Positions 1 through 8,970 are shown, counted from the stretch's first letter. The stretch: 64,000 bases of DNA from CAYQVO01 sp964421085 (GCA_964421085.1 CAYQVO010000015.1:1-64000); one strand, 5' to 3'. Notes: generated by a model not told the origin, from the letters alone. A program made the numbers and translations.

Positions 1-390
1 GAATACCTTACACGTTTGAACGTTTCGCTTGTCGTCACTCATGAGAAATTCTGGCGAAAGTGGTTTTCGAAGCGTCCTGAACTCTACACACCCGTCTGGG
101 AACGCGAAAAGTTCAAGCTGTTCAAAAGGAACAAATACGAACCCACATACTTCATCGATGGGAGCGGCCGGATTCTATCTCAGACGGGGGGGCAGCTCCG
201 CGTGAGGGTCGACACACCGTCTGCTGTAATAAAATTCAATTATCTGCCGATTCTTACGGCCGACAACTGCGGAATATCCGGACACAGGCTCACCCCGACT
301 GAGCGGTTTATCAAGGTGGAAAACTGCACGCCAGGTACTGTGGTACGCATAAGGGCAAAAGGTCCGCTGGCGCGGCTGTTGTCGCGGTAG
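1..390 (+). CDS. C-terminal fragment of a membrane protein (partial, 5' end outside window)
   Basis: The reading frame is open from the first base of the window to the stop at 388-390, so the start lies upstream. About 129 residues are visible. The pattern (a 'LNVSLVVTHEKFWRK' segment, then a beta-rich part with 'FNYLPILTAD') resembles the soluble C-terminal part of large polytopic YfhO-like or glycosyltransferase-like membrane proteins, in which such a domain follows the membrane helices. That match is by pattern only. A TTG at 16 is available as a start but nothing requires it. It converges on the SDR-PAS gene, with 13 bases between the two stops. Confidence 0.5.
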   Translation, partial: EYLTRLNVSLVVTHEKFWRKWFSKRPELYTPVWEREKFKLFKRNKYEPTYFIDGSGRILSQTGGQLRVRVDTPSAVIKFNYLPILTADNCGISGHRLTPTERFIKVENCTPGTVVRIRAKGPLARLLSR

Positions 391-403
391 AGCCTGTCCG
401 GAA

Positions 404-1708
404 TCAACACCGCACCCTGTTCACTTCCGCAACAGCCTTTCCTTCCCGGGACTCATGCAGAGACCATCTGCTGAGAACGCTCAGGGCTCTCCCCCGGGAA
501 GTAATGTGCCTGAGATTGCCCACCCACTGTCCATCTGAAGAAACCTGGCGGTCAATAAGCTCAAGAGGAGACGGAAACTTGCTTTTGAGAAGCTCATGAG
601 AGACCTTTCCCAGGGCATCAGGCGCCGACCAGCCGTAAAAGGCTTCCGCTTTCGAATCCCAGGAGCGGATGACTCCTGAAGGTGTGCGCTCGATACGGCA
701 TGCAGGTGAGAGAACGGAACCTTTGATTACGCCCTCTTCGATATATGAATTAATTATGTCGACCAGCTCATCCAGGCTGTCTTTTTCCGGTTCGAACCCA
801 AGCTCGTCCCGGGCGCGGCGCGTGTCAAAATGCCTCGACTTCGTGTAAAAATCGACCCTTCTCCTGTAGAGCGGAGGCTGAATCCGCAAAGGCGTGCATA
901 TCGCCTCGCAGATGCTTCCAAGCATCTGCATCGGGCGGACTGGAATGTGGATCCAGGGCTCGGGAACATCGAGAATCAAGGCAACCCGCCGGACGAATTC
1001 ACGAAGCGGCATGGCTTCCCTGCCGGCGATTATATAAGTCTTCGCCGTGAGATCCATTCTTTCGAAAGCCTGCCGGAATGCGCGGGCAAGATCCCGCACA
1101 TCTATGAAATGAACCTGCTTGTCACCGGCGCCAACGTAGAAAAATACGCGATTTGCCACCATGGAGAAGATTTTTCGCGTACGGCCATCGTGAGGTCCGT
1201 AAATCATCGCGGGCCGAATCACAATACCGTGCAGTTTTCCCTCGTTCAGGTATCTTTGAACCAGAAGTTCGCCTTCCACTTTCATCCGTTGATAAATATC
1301 GCCCGGATGGAAAGGCGAAGATTCGTCGCCCGGAGGATTTTCGACATTTCCGTGCACTCCGACGGTAGAGCAGTGGATGAAGCGTTTTATTCCATACGTC
1401 ACCGAATAGTCGAGAAGAGCGCGAGTCCCTTCGACATTCACCTTGTAATACTCGGTATCGGGCAGTCCCGCCCTGCGAAAGAGCGCCGCTATGTGGACAA
1501 CTCCTTCGACTCCATCAACAGCCGCCCTTAAAGATTCGGGATCCGTGAGGTCGGCCATTACAGTCTCAGCGCCGTCGCTCTCGAGCATAGCCGCCTGCGG
1601 GCTCGAGCGTACCATCGCGCGCACTCTCTTTCCGGCGTTAAGAAACTCACGAACGACATTCCGCCCGACGAATCCTGCAGCACCTGTGATGAGAATCGGC
1701 TTTTCCAT
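404..1708 (-). CDS. NAD(P)-dependent SDR epimerase/dehydratase fused to a C-terminal PAS domain
   Basis: The N-terminal ~330 residues form an extended short-chain dehydrogenase of the 3-beta-HSD/epimerase type. Visible motifs are the Rossmann glycine motif ITGAAGFVGR, a conserved Asp-Leu (ADLTDPESL), the HCSTVGVHG serine strand and the catalytic YQRMK (YxxxK). After residue ~335 the protein continues with a PAS-like segment (GVIRSWDSKAEAFYGWSAPD, ALGKVSHELLK, then W-x-G-x-L-x-H). This would be a sensor fold appended to an enzyme. The substrate is unknown. ATG at 1708 begins next to the Rossmann strand; a TTG at 1726 is an alternative with a weak purine stretch ahead. It is alone in its orientation, with 170 bases upstream to the next gene. 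The SDR assignment is secure; the PAS assignment is by motif. Confidence 0.85.
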   Translation of the reverse strand: MEKPILITGAAGFVGRNVVREFLNAGKRVRAMVRSSPQAAMLESDGAETVMADLTDPESLRAAVDGVEGVVHIAALFRRAGLPDTEYYKVNVEGTRALLDYSVTYGIKRFIHCSTVGVHGNVENPPGDESSPFHPGDIYQRMKVEGELLVQRYLNEGKLHGIVIRPAMIYGPHDGRTRKIFSMVANRVFFYVGAGDKQVHFIDVRDLARAFRQAFERMDLTAKTYIIAGREAMPLREFVRRVALILDVPEPWIHIPVRPMQMLGSICEAICTPLRIQPPLYRRRVDFYTKSRHFDTRRARDELGFEPEKDSLDELVDIINSYIEEGVIKGSVLSPACRIERTPSGVIRSWDSKAEAFYGWSAPDALGKVSHELLKSKFPSPLELIDRQVSSDGQWVGNLRHITSRGRALSVLSRWSLHESREGKAVAEVNRVRC

Positions 1709-1878
1709 CCTCTTCTGATAGAACAATATCCCTACCTGTCTGTCCTACCCTGTTTTCGAGAATTCGGCAATTCACTTCTTCTGCCCGGACGCAGGACCAT
1801 TTAGAAAGTTTTTCATGCAAAACCAGCCGGGTGGCTCTTCAGATCCCCCTCGCGCAGGGCTTCGGAGATGGCGCCGCT

Positions 1879-2163
1879 TTAATTGTGAACCACAGAAACT
1901 TCGCCAGAGTACAAATACTGACAGGGGAAGCCTCCTTCAGTAGTCTTCATTATGTTGAACGCCGTCAGATACCCGTCCACTTTTGAAATCTTGAGAGTCT
2001 CGGAGAGTATCTTCGTACTCTGGATTTTTGTGCCGGATGTCTTGACACCATTTTTAGTCACTTTGATTTTTCTAAAGGAAGTGCGGAAGGGGAAGCGTCC
2101 GGTGCAGTGAACATGGTTCGTCACAACTTTTATGTTTCTGACGTAGCGGGTCACCGTTTTCAC
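1879..2163 (-). CDS. hypothetical protein, translationally coupled to yciH
   Basis: A 94-residue frame starting with GTG that overlaps the yciH stop by four bases (GTGA). This is the same arrangement seen between purF and yciH just upstream, so it looks like the third gene of that operon. The product is basic and rich in Thr, Val and Lys with alternating hydrophobic residues, suggesting a beta-strand protein. No signal peptide or membrane segment is visible, and I recognise no family. The coupling is the main support; without homologues it could be a chance frame. Confidence 0.45.
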   Translation of the reverse strand: MKTVTRYVRNIKVVTNHVHCTGRFPFRTSFRKIKVTKNGVKTSGTKIQSTKILSETLKISKVDGYLTAFNIMKTTEGGFPCQYLYSGEVSVVHN

Positions 2164-2486
2164 TTCTTAACCCGATACCCGCGGGCGCCAAGCTCCTCAA
2201 GCAGCAGATCGACATGATCCCCCTGGATCTCGATGACCCCGTCTTTCAGAGTCCCGCCCGTTCCGCACCGCTTCTTGAGCTGCGCTGCAAGCTCTTTCAG
2301 CTTGTCATTCGGCAGCTTAACGCCGGTCACAGTCGAAACTGTTTTCCCCCGCCTGCCCTTCACTTCTCGTCGTACGCGGACTTTTCCGTCCCCCTCCGGC
2401 ACAGGCGCCTTCTCAGGCTCATAACGTATTCTTCCCTGATCGCTTGAATAGACCAGCCTGTAATTCGGATCTTTTTTGACGGTCAC
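2160..2486 (-). CDS. yciH: SUI1/eIF1-like translation factor (YciH family)
   Basis: 108 residues. The C-terminal two thirds match the SUI1 fold: VRREVKGRRGKTVSTVTG, LKELAAQLKKRCGTGGTLKD, then VIEIQGDHVDLLLEEL. Bacterial YciH is homologous to eukaryotic eIF1 and archaeal aIF1. It binds the 30S subunit and affects the fidelity of initiation, though its physiological role in bacteria is still debated. The start is a GTG overlapping the purF stop (GTGA), implying translational coupling. The N-terminal ~35 residues are a charged linker typical of the family. Confidence 0.93.
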   Translation of the reverse strand: MTVKKDPNYRLVYSSDQGRIRYEPEKAPVPEGDGKVRVRREVKGRRGKTVSTVTGVKLPNDKLKELAAQLKKRCGTGGTLKDGVIEIQGDHVDLLLEELGARGYRVKK

Positions 2487-3907
2487 GCTTCTTTACCGAA
2501 AATATCGAGCTGCTTTTTCCCGTTAAATTGAGAGGGCTTCCCAGCCGGATATGCCCCCGTGAAACAGGCGTCACAGAATCTTCCCGGCTTTGCATCGACC
2601 GCGCGATACATCGCCTCAACACTCAGGAAACCGAGAGAATCGGCCCCGACATATTTCCTTATTGATTCGACGTCATTTAGAGACGCAATCAACTCTTCTC
2701 TCAACGGAGTATCAACGCCGTAAAAACACGGGTCCGTCGTCGGCGGCGAAGAGATCCTGAGGTGAATCTCCTTTGCTCCGGCCCTCCTGATCATGTTTAC
2801 AATCTTCCTTGATGTCGTGCCGCGCACAATCGAATCATCAACCACGACGACGCGCTTTCCTGCGAGAACAGCCTGATTGGGATTCAGCTTTATTTTGACG
2901 CCGAAATCTCGAATCGCCTGAACCGGCTCGATAAAAGTCCGGCCGACATAATGATTCCTTGTGAGCCCCATCTCGAGCGGTATTCCCGATTCACGGCTGT
3001 AGCCAATTGCAGCGGCAAGCCCTGAGTCAGGGACCGCTGTCACCAGGTCAGCTTCCACAGGATGGGCCCTCGCAAGCTCGGCTCCAAGTTTGAGCCGCAC
3101 CGAGTATACATTTCTGCCGAAAACGCTGGAGTCAGGCCTTGCGAAATAAATATACTCAAAAATGCAGGGTGACTCCCTGCAGATTCCAAAGGGGAAATAA
3201 CTTTTCAGATCTCCCTCGCCCGTAATCTCGACAAGCTCGCCGGCTTCCACATCTCTCACATACTCCGCGCCGATAAGATCCAGAGCGCATGTTTCGGATG
3301 CAACGACTGTTGCATCTCCAAGCTTTCCGATACACAGCGGGCGAAAGCCGTTCGGATCTCGGACGGCCAGGAGCCTGTCGCCAAAAAGCATGACGATCGA
3401 AAAAGCGCCTTTTATGGTCTTCAAAGCCTCGATCACAACCTCAGTCAGTATCGAGTTCCTGCCGCCGCGGGCAAGCAGATGAAGGATAACTTCCGTGTCC
3501 GATGTACAGGCGAAGATTGATCCCCGCGATATCAGTTCACGCTTGAGATAATCCGCATTAATGAGGTTCCCATTATGAGCAAGAGCTACGGCGCCTGAAG
3601 AAACCTCCGCAAGAAAAGGCTGCACGTTCTGAAGCTCATTCCCCCCGGCGGTCGTATAACGGACATGCCCTATTGCGGCTTTTCCGGGAAGCTTTGAGAA
3701 CTTGTAGTCGGAAAAAACGTCGGATACGAGGCCGAGTCCCTTGTGCATGCTGAAGACGGGCGATTTCCCGCCGTCCATCGCAACTACTCCGGCCCCTTCC
3801 TGTCCTCTATGCTGCTGCGCATAGAGGCCGAGATATGCGATGTTTGCTGCTTCTTTATGGTTCCATACACCTGTGATTCCGCACTCTTCCTTGAACTTGT
3901 CGAACAT
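2483..3907 (-). CDS. purF: amidophosphoribosyltransferase (PurF)
   Basis: First committed step of purine synthesis: PRPP + glutamine to 5-phosphoribosylamine. 474 residues, normal length. A short propeptide MFDKFKEE precedes the nucleophile Cys (CGITGVW), so the start fits the usual self-processing of the N-terminus. The N-terminal Ntn glutaminase domain (QQHRGQEGAG, HNGNLIN) is followed by the phosphoribosyltransferase domain with the PRPP loop VVVVDDSIVRGTTS. The cysteines in CRESPC and FCDACF fit the Bacillus-type enzyme with a [4Fe-4S] cluster. No Shine-Dalgarno sequence is visible ahead of the ATG. First gene of the purF-yciH-unknown operon. Confidence 0.97.
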   Translation of the reverse strand: MFDKFKEECGITGVWNHKEAANIAYLGLYAQQHRGQEGAGVVAMDGGKSPVFSMHKGLGLVSDVFSDYKFSKLPGKAAIGHVRYTTAGGNELQNVQPFLAEVSSGAVALAHNGNLINADYLKRELISRGSIFACTSDTEVILHLLARGGRNSILTEVVIEALKTIKGAFSIVMLFGDRLLAVRDPNGFRPLCIGKLGDATVVASETCALDLIGAEYVRDVEAGELVEITGEGDLKSYFPFGICRESPCIFEYIYFARPDSSVFGRNVYSVRLKLGAELARAHPVEADLVTAVPDSGLAAAIGYSRESGIPLEMGLTRNHYVGRTFIEPVQAIRDFGVKIKLNPNQAVLAGKRVVVVDDSIVRGTTSRKIVNMIRRAGAKEIHLRISSPPTTDPCFYGVDTPLREELIASLNDVESIRKYVGADSLGFLSVEAMYRAVDAKPGRFCDACFTGAYPAGKPSQFNGKKQLDIFGKEA

Positions 3908-4196
3908 GGAACGAATATAACAGCCTCGACACTAAAACACACTTTGCCGGAGGATAAGGACGTGTGACGAATTCCCAGGATGATCATTTCCTGTTTTCAT
4001 CCGTAACACGCCGTTACTATTGCTGATTTACGAATGCATGCGCATGACAACTGATGGCCCGCCAAGGACAATGGAAGGCCTTCGCGAAGGACTGAATATC
4101 CTTTGCTGAAAGTTTCTTTTTCGAAGAAGATCGTATCTCCGAATCATCTCAATATTCAAGGGGATACCGGTATTGTCACCCAGAAAGGATTGCGAA
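3908..4196. promoter_or_regulatory. 289-bp intergenic region between divergent purF and prkA
   Basis: No gene seen. It must hold the promoters of purF (leftward) and of the prkA operon (rightward). A perfect 12-bp palindrome CCTTCGCGAAGG lies at 4079-4090, about 105 bases before the prkA start, and could be an operator. A TATATT hexamer on the minus strand at 3919-3914 sits so close to the purF ATG that a leaderless transcript is conceivable. Neither site is proven; no clean sigma-54 site was found. Confidence 0.35.
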
Positions 4197-6152
4197 ATGA
4201 CGACTGAAGAGAACAACAACTCTGCTGCTGAAAAATTCAAAGCCATCATCGAAGAAGATCGCCAGACGCGGACGAAGAGGCACTGGCGGGGAACGATGCT
4301 CGAGTATCTCGAACTCGTGAAGAACGATCCTTCCCTGTGCTGTCTTTCCCACAGGCGCATCTACGAAATGATGATTGCTCCGGGCACAGCGGAGCTTAAT
4401 CTCGAGGAAAATCCCAAGCTGAAGCGGATATTCAAGGGCGAAAGGGTGCGCACCTTCAACTTCTTCGCCGAAGATTTTTTTGGAATGGAGAAGACCATTC
4501 AGCAGATCGTCAGATATTTTCATTCTGCATCTCTGAAAGGCGAAGAAAGCAGGCAGGTACTCTTTCTGGTAGGGCCGGTCGGTTCGGGTAAGAGTTCACT
4601 TGTTGAGCTGATCAAGCGCGGACTTGAACAGTCGCCGCCTTTTTACGCAATCGAAGGCGATCCGATGTTCGGCGACCCGCTGCATCTGATCCCGCGGCAT
4701 CTCCGGCCCCAGTTTTCGAAGATGCTCGGGGTCGAGATCGAAGGCGACCTCAACCCGATCACCCGTTACCGCCTCAAAGAAGAGTTTGGCGGACGATGGG
4801 AGGAGGTGCCAATCGCTACATATGAGTACAGTATCCGCGCGAAGAGAGGCGTAGGTGTGGTTCCACCAGTGGATCCGAACAATCAGGATACAAGCGTTCT
4901 GATTGGAAGCGAGGATATTTCCAAGCTCGACCTTTACTCAGAAGGCGACCCCCGCGTTCTCGATCTCTCGGGAGCTTTGAACAGGGGCAACCGGGGTCTC
5001 GTTGAGTTCATCGAAGTGTTCAAGAACGAGACGGAATATCTGCACGCAATGATTACTGCGACACAGGAAAAGCAGATTCCTGCTCCCGGCCGCCACGGCA
5101 TGATTTACGTGGACACATGCATCATTGCCCATTCAAACGAAGCTGAATGGAAGAAATTCAAGAGCGACCATACTAACGAAGCTATTCTCGACAGAATAGT
5201 AACCGTGAAGGTCCCGTATAATATGCGGCTGTCCGAAGAGGTGAAGATCTACAAAAAGATCATAAAACAGTCGCGCTTTACGGCTGATATCGCGCCTCAC
5301 ACCATAGAAGTCGCGTCGATGTTCGCCATCCTTTCGCGTCTGGAGCCGACCAACAAGTGCGATCTGCTGACCAAGCTCAAGCTCTATAACGGTGAAGAGA
5401 TCGTTGAAAAAGGCAAAACTAAGAAGATAGACGTTCAGGAGCTCAGGGAAGAAGCGAAGAACGAAGGAATGAACGGCATTTCCACGCGCTTCATAATGAA
5501 GGCGCTCGACAACGCTCTTTCCGACAACATCGAAGCCAACGCGATCCACCCGATAAGCGTTCGTGAGGCGCTTGTGAACATGGTAAAGGAAAGCGATTTT
5601 CCGGAAGATGTGAGGAAACGTTATCTGGAGTTCCTTCAGGACACGCTTCATAAGGAGTACCTGGAGATTCTGGAGAAAGAAATTACAAAAGCGTTTGTGT
5701 ACTCGTATCAGGAACAGGCGGAATCGTTGTTCCAGAATTATCTCGACCATGCAGAGGCGTACGTGACGAAAAAGAGAGTCAAAGATCGCGCCACAGCAGA
5801 AGAACTCGAGCCCGACGAGGGATTCATGCGCTCGATTGAGGAGCAGATCGGAATTATCGGGACTGCATGTGATGGTTTCCGGCAGGAGGTTATTGCTTAT
5901 CTCTGGTCAATCAACCGCAGGGGCGACAACATCAGCTATGAAAGCTATGAGCCGCTCAAGGAAGCGATCGAGAAGAAGCTTATGGCGAGCGTGCGGGATG
6001 TCTCCCGTATCATCACCAAGGCCAGGACCAGGGACGACGAGCAGAGCAAAAAGTACGACAGAATGGTCGAAGAGCTCATCCGGAATGGATACCCGGCAAG
6101 CTGCATCGACACTATTCTGAAGTACGCTGCCAACAACCTCTGGAAGGATTAA
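4197..6152 (+). CDS. prkA: PrkA-family serine protein kinase (YeaG)
   Basis: 651 residues, close to E. coli YeaG. An AAA+ type N-terminal domain carries the P-loop GPVGSGKSS at about residue 128, followed by the PrkA-specific kinase C-terminal domain. PrkA proteins phosphorylate serine in at least some hosts, and in others act as AAA+ proteases or regulators in stationary phase, nitrogen starvation or sporulation. The start at 4197 is set by AGAAAGG eight bases upstream; an in-frame start at 4173 has no ribosome binding site. First gene of the prkA-yhbH-spoVR operon. The kinase's target in this organism cannot be read from sequence. Confidence 0.95.
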   Translation: MTTEENNNSAAEKFKAIIEEDRQTRTKRHWRGTMLEYLELVKNDPSLCCLSHRRIYEMMIAPGTAELNLEENPKLKRIFKGERVRTFNFFAEDFFGMEKTIQQIVRYFHSASLKGEESRQVLFLVGPVGSGKSSLVELIKRGLEQSPPFYAIEGDPMFGDPLHLIPRHLRPQFSKMLGVEIEGDLNPITRYRLKEEFGGRWEEVPIATYEYSIRAKRGVGVVPPVDPNNQDTSVLIGSEDISKLDLYSEGDPRVLDLSGALNRGNRGLVEFIEVFKNETEYLHAMITATQEKQIPAPGRHGMIYVDTCIIAHSNEAEWKKFKSDHTNEAILDRIVTVKVPYNMRLSEEVKIYKKIIKQSRFTADIAPHTIEVASMFAILSRLEPTNKCDLLTKLKLYNGEEIVEKGKTKKIDVQELREEAKNEGMNGISTRFIMKALDNALSDNIEANAIHPISVREALVNMVKESDFPEDVRKRYLEFLQDTLHKEYLEILEKEITKAFVYSYQEQAESLFQNYLDHAEAYVTKKRVKDRATAEELEPDEGFMRSIEEQIGIIGTACDGFRQEVIAYLWSINRRGDNISYESYEPLKEAIEKKLMASVRDVSRIITKARTRDDEQSKKYDRMVEELIRNGYPASCIDTILKYAANNLWKD

Positions 6153-6202
6153 TCGTCGAAAGGGAGGCCGCGCTTTTAACCTGAGCCGAGCGGGAAAACC
6201 GT

Positions 6203-7411
6203 ATGACAACAATATTCCGCCCTTATCAGCCAAGCACGCAGCGGTCTGACAGAAGTGCGCGGGACCGAATGCGTCACAGGCAGAAGGTCAAAAACTCCAT
6301 CCGCGACAATATAGCGGATATCATTGCTGATGAGTCAATCATCGGACGGAATCAGGACAAGATAATCAAAATTCCCATTCGCTCCATCAAGGAATATCGC
6401 TTTGTTTACGGAGACAACGCTCCCGGGGCAGCTCAGGGAAATGGAGAACAGAAACCGGGCGATATCGTCGAGAAAGGCCAGGGTGAACGGGGCCAGGGCC
6501 AGGGCGGAGGCGACCAGCCGGGTGTCGATGCAATCGAGACGGAAGTTACGCTCGAAGAGCTCATCGACCTGATGTTCGACGACCTCGACCTTCCCAATCT
6601 CGCGAAAAAAGCCTTCCGGCAGATTGTCTCCGAAAACGCGCGCAAGCGGAAAGGCAAGCGGCATGCGGGCATCCGGCCAAGGCTCGACAAGAGAACCACC
6701 GCAAAGCAGAGGATAAAGAGGAAACTCGCAGTGCGTGGAAGCCGCGGCTGGGACGAAGAGAAAAAGCGATTCCCCTTCCACAATGACGACATGCGGTATC
6801 ACCACGTGGTGCCGACCACAAGGGAGGAGTCGAATGCCGTTGTCTTCTGCATTATGGACACTTCAGGTTCCATGGGAACAGTGAAGAAATACCTCGCCAG
6901 GAGCTTTTACTTCCTCCTCTATCAGTTCGTCAGGCAGCGCTATAACAACGTCGAAGTGGTTTTCATCGCGCACCACACTGAAGCGAAAGAAGTCACTGAA
7001 GAAGAGTTCTTCCACAAGGTAGAATCAGGGGGAACATACATTTCGTCGGGCTACCGGAAGGCGCTCGAGATTATCGAGGACAGATATCACCCGTCACTCT
7101 GGAACATTTACGCGTTCCACTGCTCCGACGGCGACAACTTTTATTCCGACAATGAAAAAGCTGTCGATGCCGCGCGCGAACTGTGCGGTATGTGCAATCT
7201 CTTCGGATACGGGGAAATCAAGCCGTCAGGAAGCGCCTACTACAGCGGGAGCATGCTCGAGGTATTCTCGCAGATTCAGGTGGAAAATTTTCAGATGGTC
7301 GTGATCGAGAAGAAAGAAGATTTGTGGCCGGCTTTCAAGACGTTCATGAACAAAGACAGACGGCCTGAGGTTGATGCGGCCCGGACAGGGCAGCAGGAAG
7401 CCGCTTCATAG
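6203..7411 (+). CDS. yhbH: YhbH/YeaH-family protein with von Willebrand factor A domain (DUF444)
   Basis: 402 residues. The N-terminus (residues 1-60) has the conserved FRPYQP and RDRMRHRQKVK motifs of DUF444. A Gly/Gln-rich linker lies at ~80-105 and a basic segment at ~145-190. The C-terminal half is a vWA domain with the MIDAS motif DTSGSMG. The family is almost always next to prkA and spoVR. In E. coli, YeaG and YeaH act together during sustained nitrogen starvation. A vWA domain beside an AAA+ protein recalls MoxR-vWA pairs, so a partner or adaptor role for PrkA is a reasonable inference. Start ATG at 6203, 50 bases after prkA, preceded by GCGGGA. Confidence 0.95.
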   Translation: MTTIFRPYQPSTQRSDRSARDRMRHRQKVKNSIRDNIADIIADESIIGRNQDKIIKIPIRSIKEYRFVYGDNAPGAAQGNGEQKPGDIVEKGQGERGQGQGGGDQPGVDAIETEVTLEELIDLMFDDLDLPNLAKKAFRQIVSENARKRKGKRHAGIRPRLDKRTTAKQRIKRKLAVRGSRGWDEEKKRFPFHNDDMRYHHVVPTTREESNAVVFCIMDTSGSMGTVKKYLARSFYFLLYQFVRQRYNNVEVVFIAHHTEAKEVTEEEFFHKVESGGTYISSGYRKALEIIEDRYHPSLWNIYAFHCSDGDNFYSDNEKAVDAARELCGMCNLFGYGEIKPSGSAYYSGSMLEVFSQIQVENFQMVVIEKKEDLWPAFKTFMNKDRRPEVDAARTGQQEAAS

Positions 7412-7424
7412 GGATCGGACGCAT

Positions 7425-8882
7425 ATGGTTGTCGCACTTGAAGAACTGCAGGGGTGGGACGAGAAGATACGGGTCTTCATCGAGCGCTACGGGCTTAAAT
7501 GCTACACCCAGGAGTTCGAGATCTGCGATCACAACGAGATGATAGGCTACATGGCCTATTCAGGCATGCCCTCGCACTACTCACACTGGTCTTATGGAAA
7601 GGGTTTTGAGCGGCAGAAGACAATGTATGAGTACGGCGTCTCAGGGCTGCCGTATGAAATGGTCATAAATTCCGACCCGTGTGTAGGCTACCTGATGCGG
7701 GACAACTCGCTTCTGCTTCAGATTCTCACAATCGCTCACGTTTACGCGCACAATGATTTCTTCGCGAACAACTTCACGTTTACGTCAGGTATCGACGCGA
7801 AGTACACGCTGGAGATGTTCAAAAACCATGCGACCCGTATTGCCTCGTACATCAACGATCCGTCAATCGGTCTCCTTGAAGTCGAAGCCGCGCATGACCA
7901 TGCTCATACGATTTCGCTGCAGCTGAACAAGAATCTGGCCATCAGGAAACAGAGCCAGGAAGAGCTGAAGATACGCAAATGGGAGAATGCCCAGGATCCG
8001 GAAGATCCATACGAGCATATCCACCCCAAACGCGAATATGTCGCCCCGGATCTGAAGAAAGTGCCTCTCGAACCAGATGAGGATCTGCTGGGTTTCATCG
8101 CCGACTATAATCCGTTCCTTCCCGAATGGAAAAAGGACATCCTGAGAATCGTCGAGAAACAGGCGAGGTACTTCATCCCTCAGATGGAAACAAAAATTAT
8201 GAATGAGGGCTGGGCGAGCTACTGGCATCACAAAATAATGAATGCAATAGGGCTGCCCCAGGATCTCCATATGGAATTTCTTGTCAGGCACAACCAGGTC
8301 CTGAGACCTCATCCGGGCGGGCTGAACCCTTATCATCTTGGGTTCTGCATCTGGAATGACATCGAGAAGAGATGGAACGAAGGCAGGACAGGCCGGGAAT
8401 TCAGGGATGACAAGCCGAAGGTCGATATATCGACTATGGATGAAAACGAGACGCCCGGCAGGAAGAAGATCTTCGAAGTCCGGTCAAGCGATCGCGACAC
8501 TTCGTTCATCCGGAGATTCCTGACTATTGAACTGATGCAGGATCTGGAGCTTTTCCAGCATGAAAAACGCGGCAAGGACCGCGTGATAACAAAAGTGGCA
8601 GATGAAGAGAGCTGGCAGGAAATCAAGGAAACTCTGATCAAAAACATCGGAACCGGATCGATTCCCGTCATCAAGGTCGAAGATGGCGATTTTGGCACCA
8701 ACAGAACGCTTTATCTCAAGCATTATCATGACGGCCGGGATCTGCAGCTCGAGTACGCGGAACAGACACTGAAGCATGTCCATGCTCTCTGGGAGCGGGA
8801 AGCAGTGCTCGAGACGGTGCTGAACGGCAAGGCGTCACTTCTCAAGCTTCATGACGGTGCGTTGAAGATCGACAGGCTTTGA
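7425..8882 (+). CDS. spoVR: SpoVR family protein (YcgB)
   Basis: 485 residues. Recognised from the conserved His-rich SpoVR core: GMPSHYSHWSYGKGFE, NDFFANNFTF, MNEGWASYWHHKIM and HPGGLNPYHLG. SpoVR was named from a Bacillus spore-cortex phenotype, but it is widespread in non-sporulating bacteria beside prkA and yhbH; its biochemical function is unknown. The conserved His/Glu residues suggest a metal site. The start is taken at 7425 because the family begins near 'ALEELQGWDEKI'; an earlier in-frame ATG at 7371 would overlap yhbH by 41 bases. End of the operon: 14 bases after its stop comes a GC-rich hairpin without a T-tract. Confidence 0.95.
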   Translation: MVVALEELQGWDEKIRVFIERYGLKCYTQEFEICDHNEMIGYMAYSGMPSHYSHWSYGKGFERQKTMYEYGVSGLPYEMVINSDPCVGYLMRDNSLLLQILTIAHVYAHNDFFANNFTFTSGIDAKYTLEMFKNHATRIASYINDPSIGLLEVEAAHDHAHTISLQLNKNLAIRKQSQEELKIRKWENAQDPEDPYEHIHPKREYVAPDLKKVPLEPDEDLLGFIADYNPFLPEWKKDILRIVEKQARYFIPQMETKIMNEGWASYWHHKIMNAIGLPQDLHMEFLVRHNQVLRPHPGGLNPYHLGFCIWNDIEKRWNEGRTGREFRDDKPKVDISTMDENETPGRKKIFEVRSSDRDTSFIRRFLTIELMQDLELFQHEKRGKDRVITKVADEESWQEIKETLIKNIGTGSIPVIKVEDGDFGTNRTLYLKHYHDGRDLQLEYAEQTLKHVHALWEREAVLETVLNGKASLLKLHDGALKIDRL

Positions 8883-8898
8883 AGAGACTCGGAGTGGT

Positions 8899-8926
8899 CC
8901 GGGGCACCATGATAACCAGGCCCCGG
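8899..8926. repeat. REP-like hairpin containing the GCACCATGAT motif (left flank of RAYT gene)
   Basis: A 7-bp perfect stem (CCGGGGC 8899-8905, GCCCCGG 8920-8926) encloses a 14-base loop. The bases 8904-8917 (GCACCATGATAACC) recur with one mismatch at 10176-10189 on the other side of the transposase gene. No T-tract follows, so it reads better as a REP-type palindrome than as a terminator, although it directly follows spoVR and may attenuate read-through. Confidence 0.55.
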
Positions 8927-8946
8927 GAGGACTGCTGCCAGGCGAC

Positions 8947-8970
8947 AAATAGTGAAATAGTGAAATAGTG
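8947..8970. repeat. three perfect tandem copies of AAATAGTG
   Basis: An 8-base unit repeated exactly three times, followed by AAAG, in the noncoding stretch between spoVR and the RAYT gene. Short repeats of this size can change copy number by slippage. No function is visible. Confidence 0.7.

Noticed and set aside
8899..8926. Terminator of the prkA-yhbH-spoVR operon
   Set aside because: Good stem but no T-tract, and the sequence belongs to a repeat pair around the RAYT gene.
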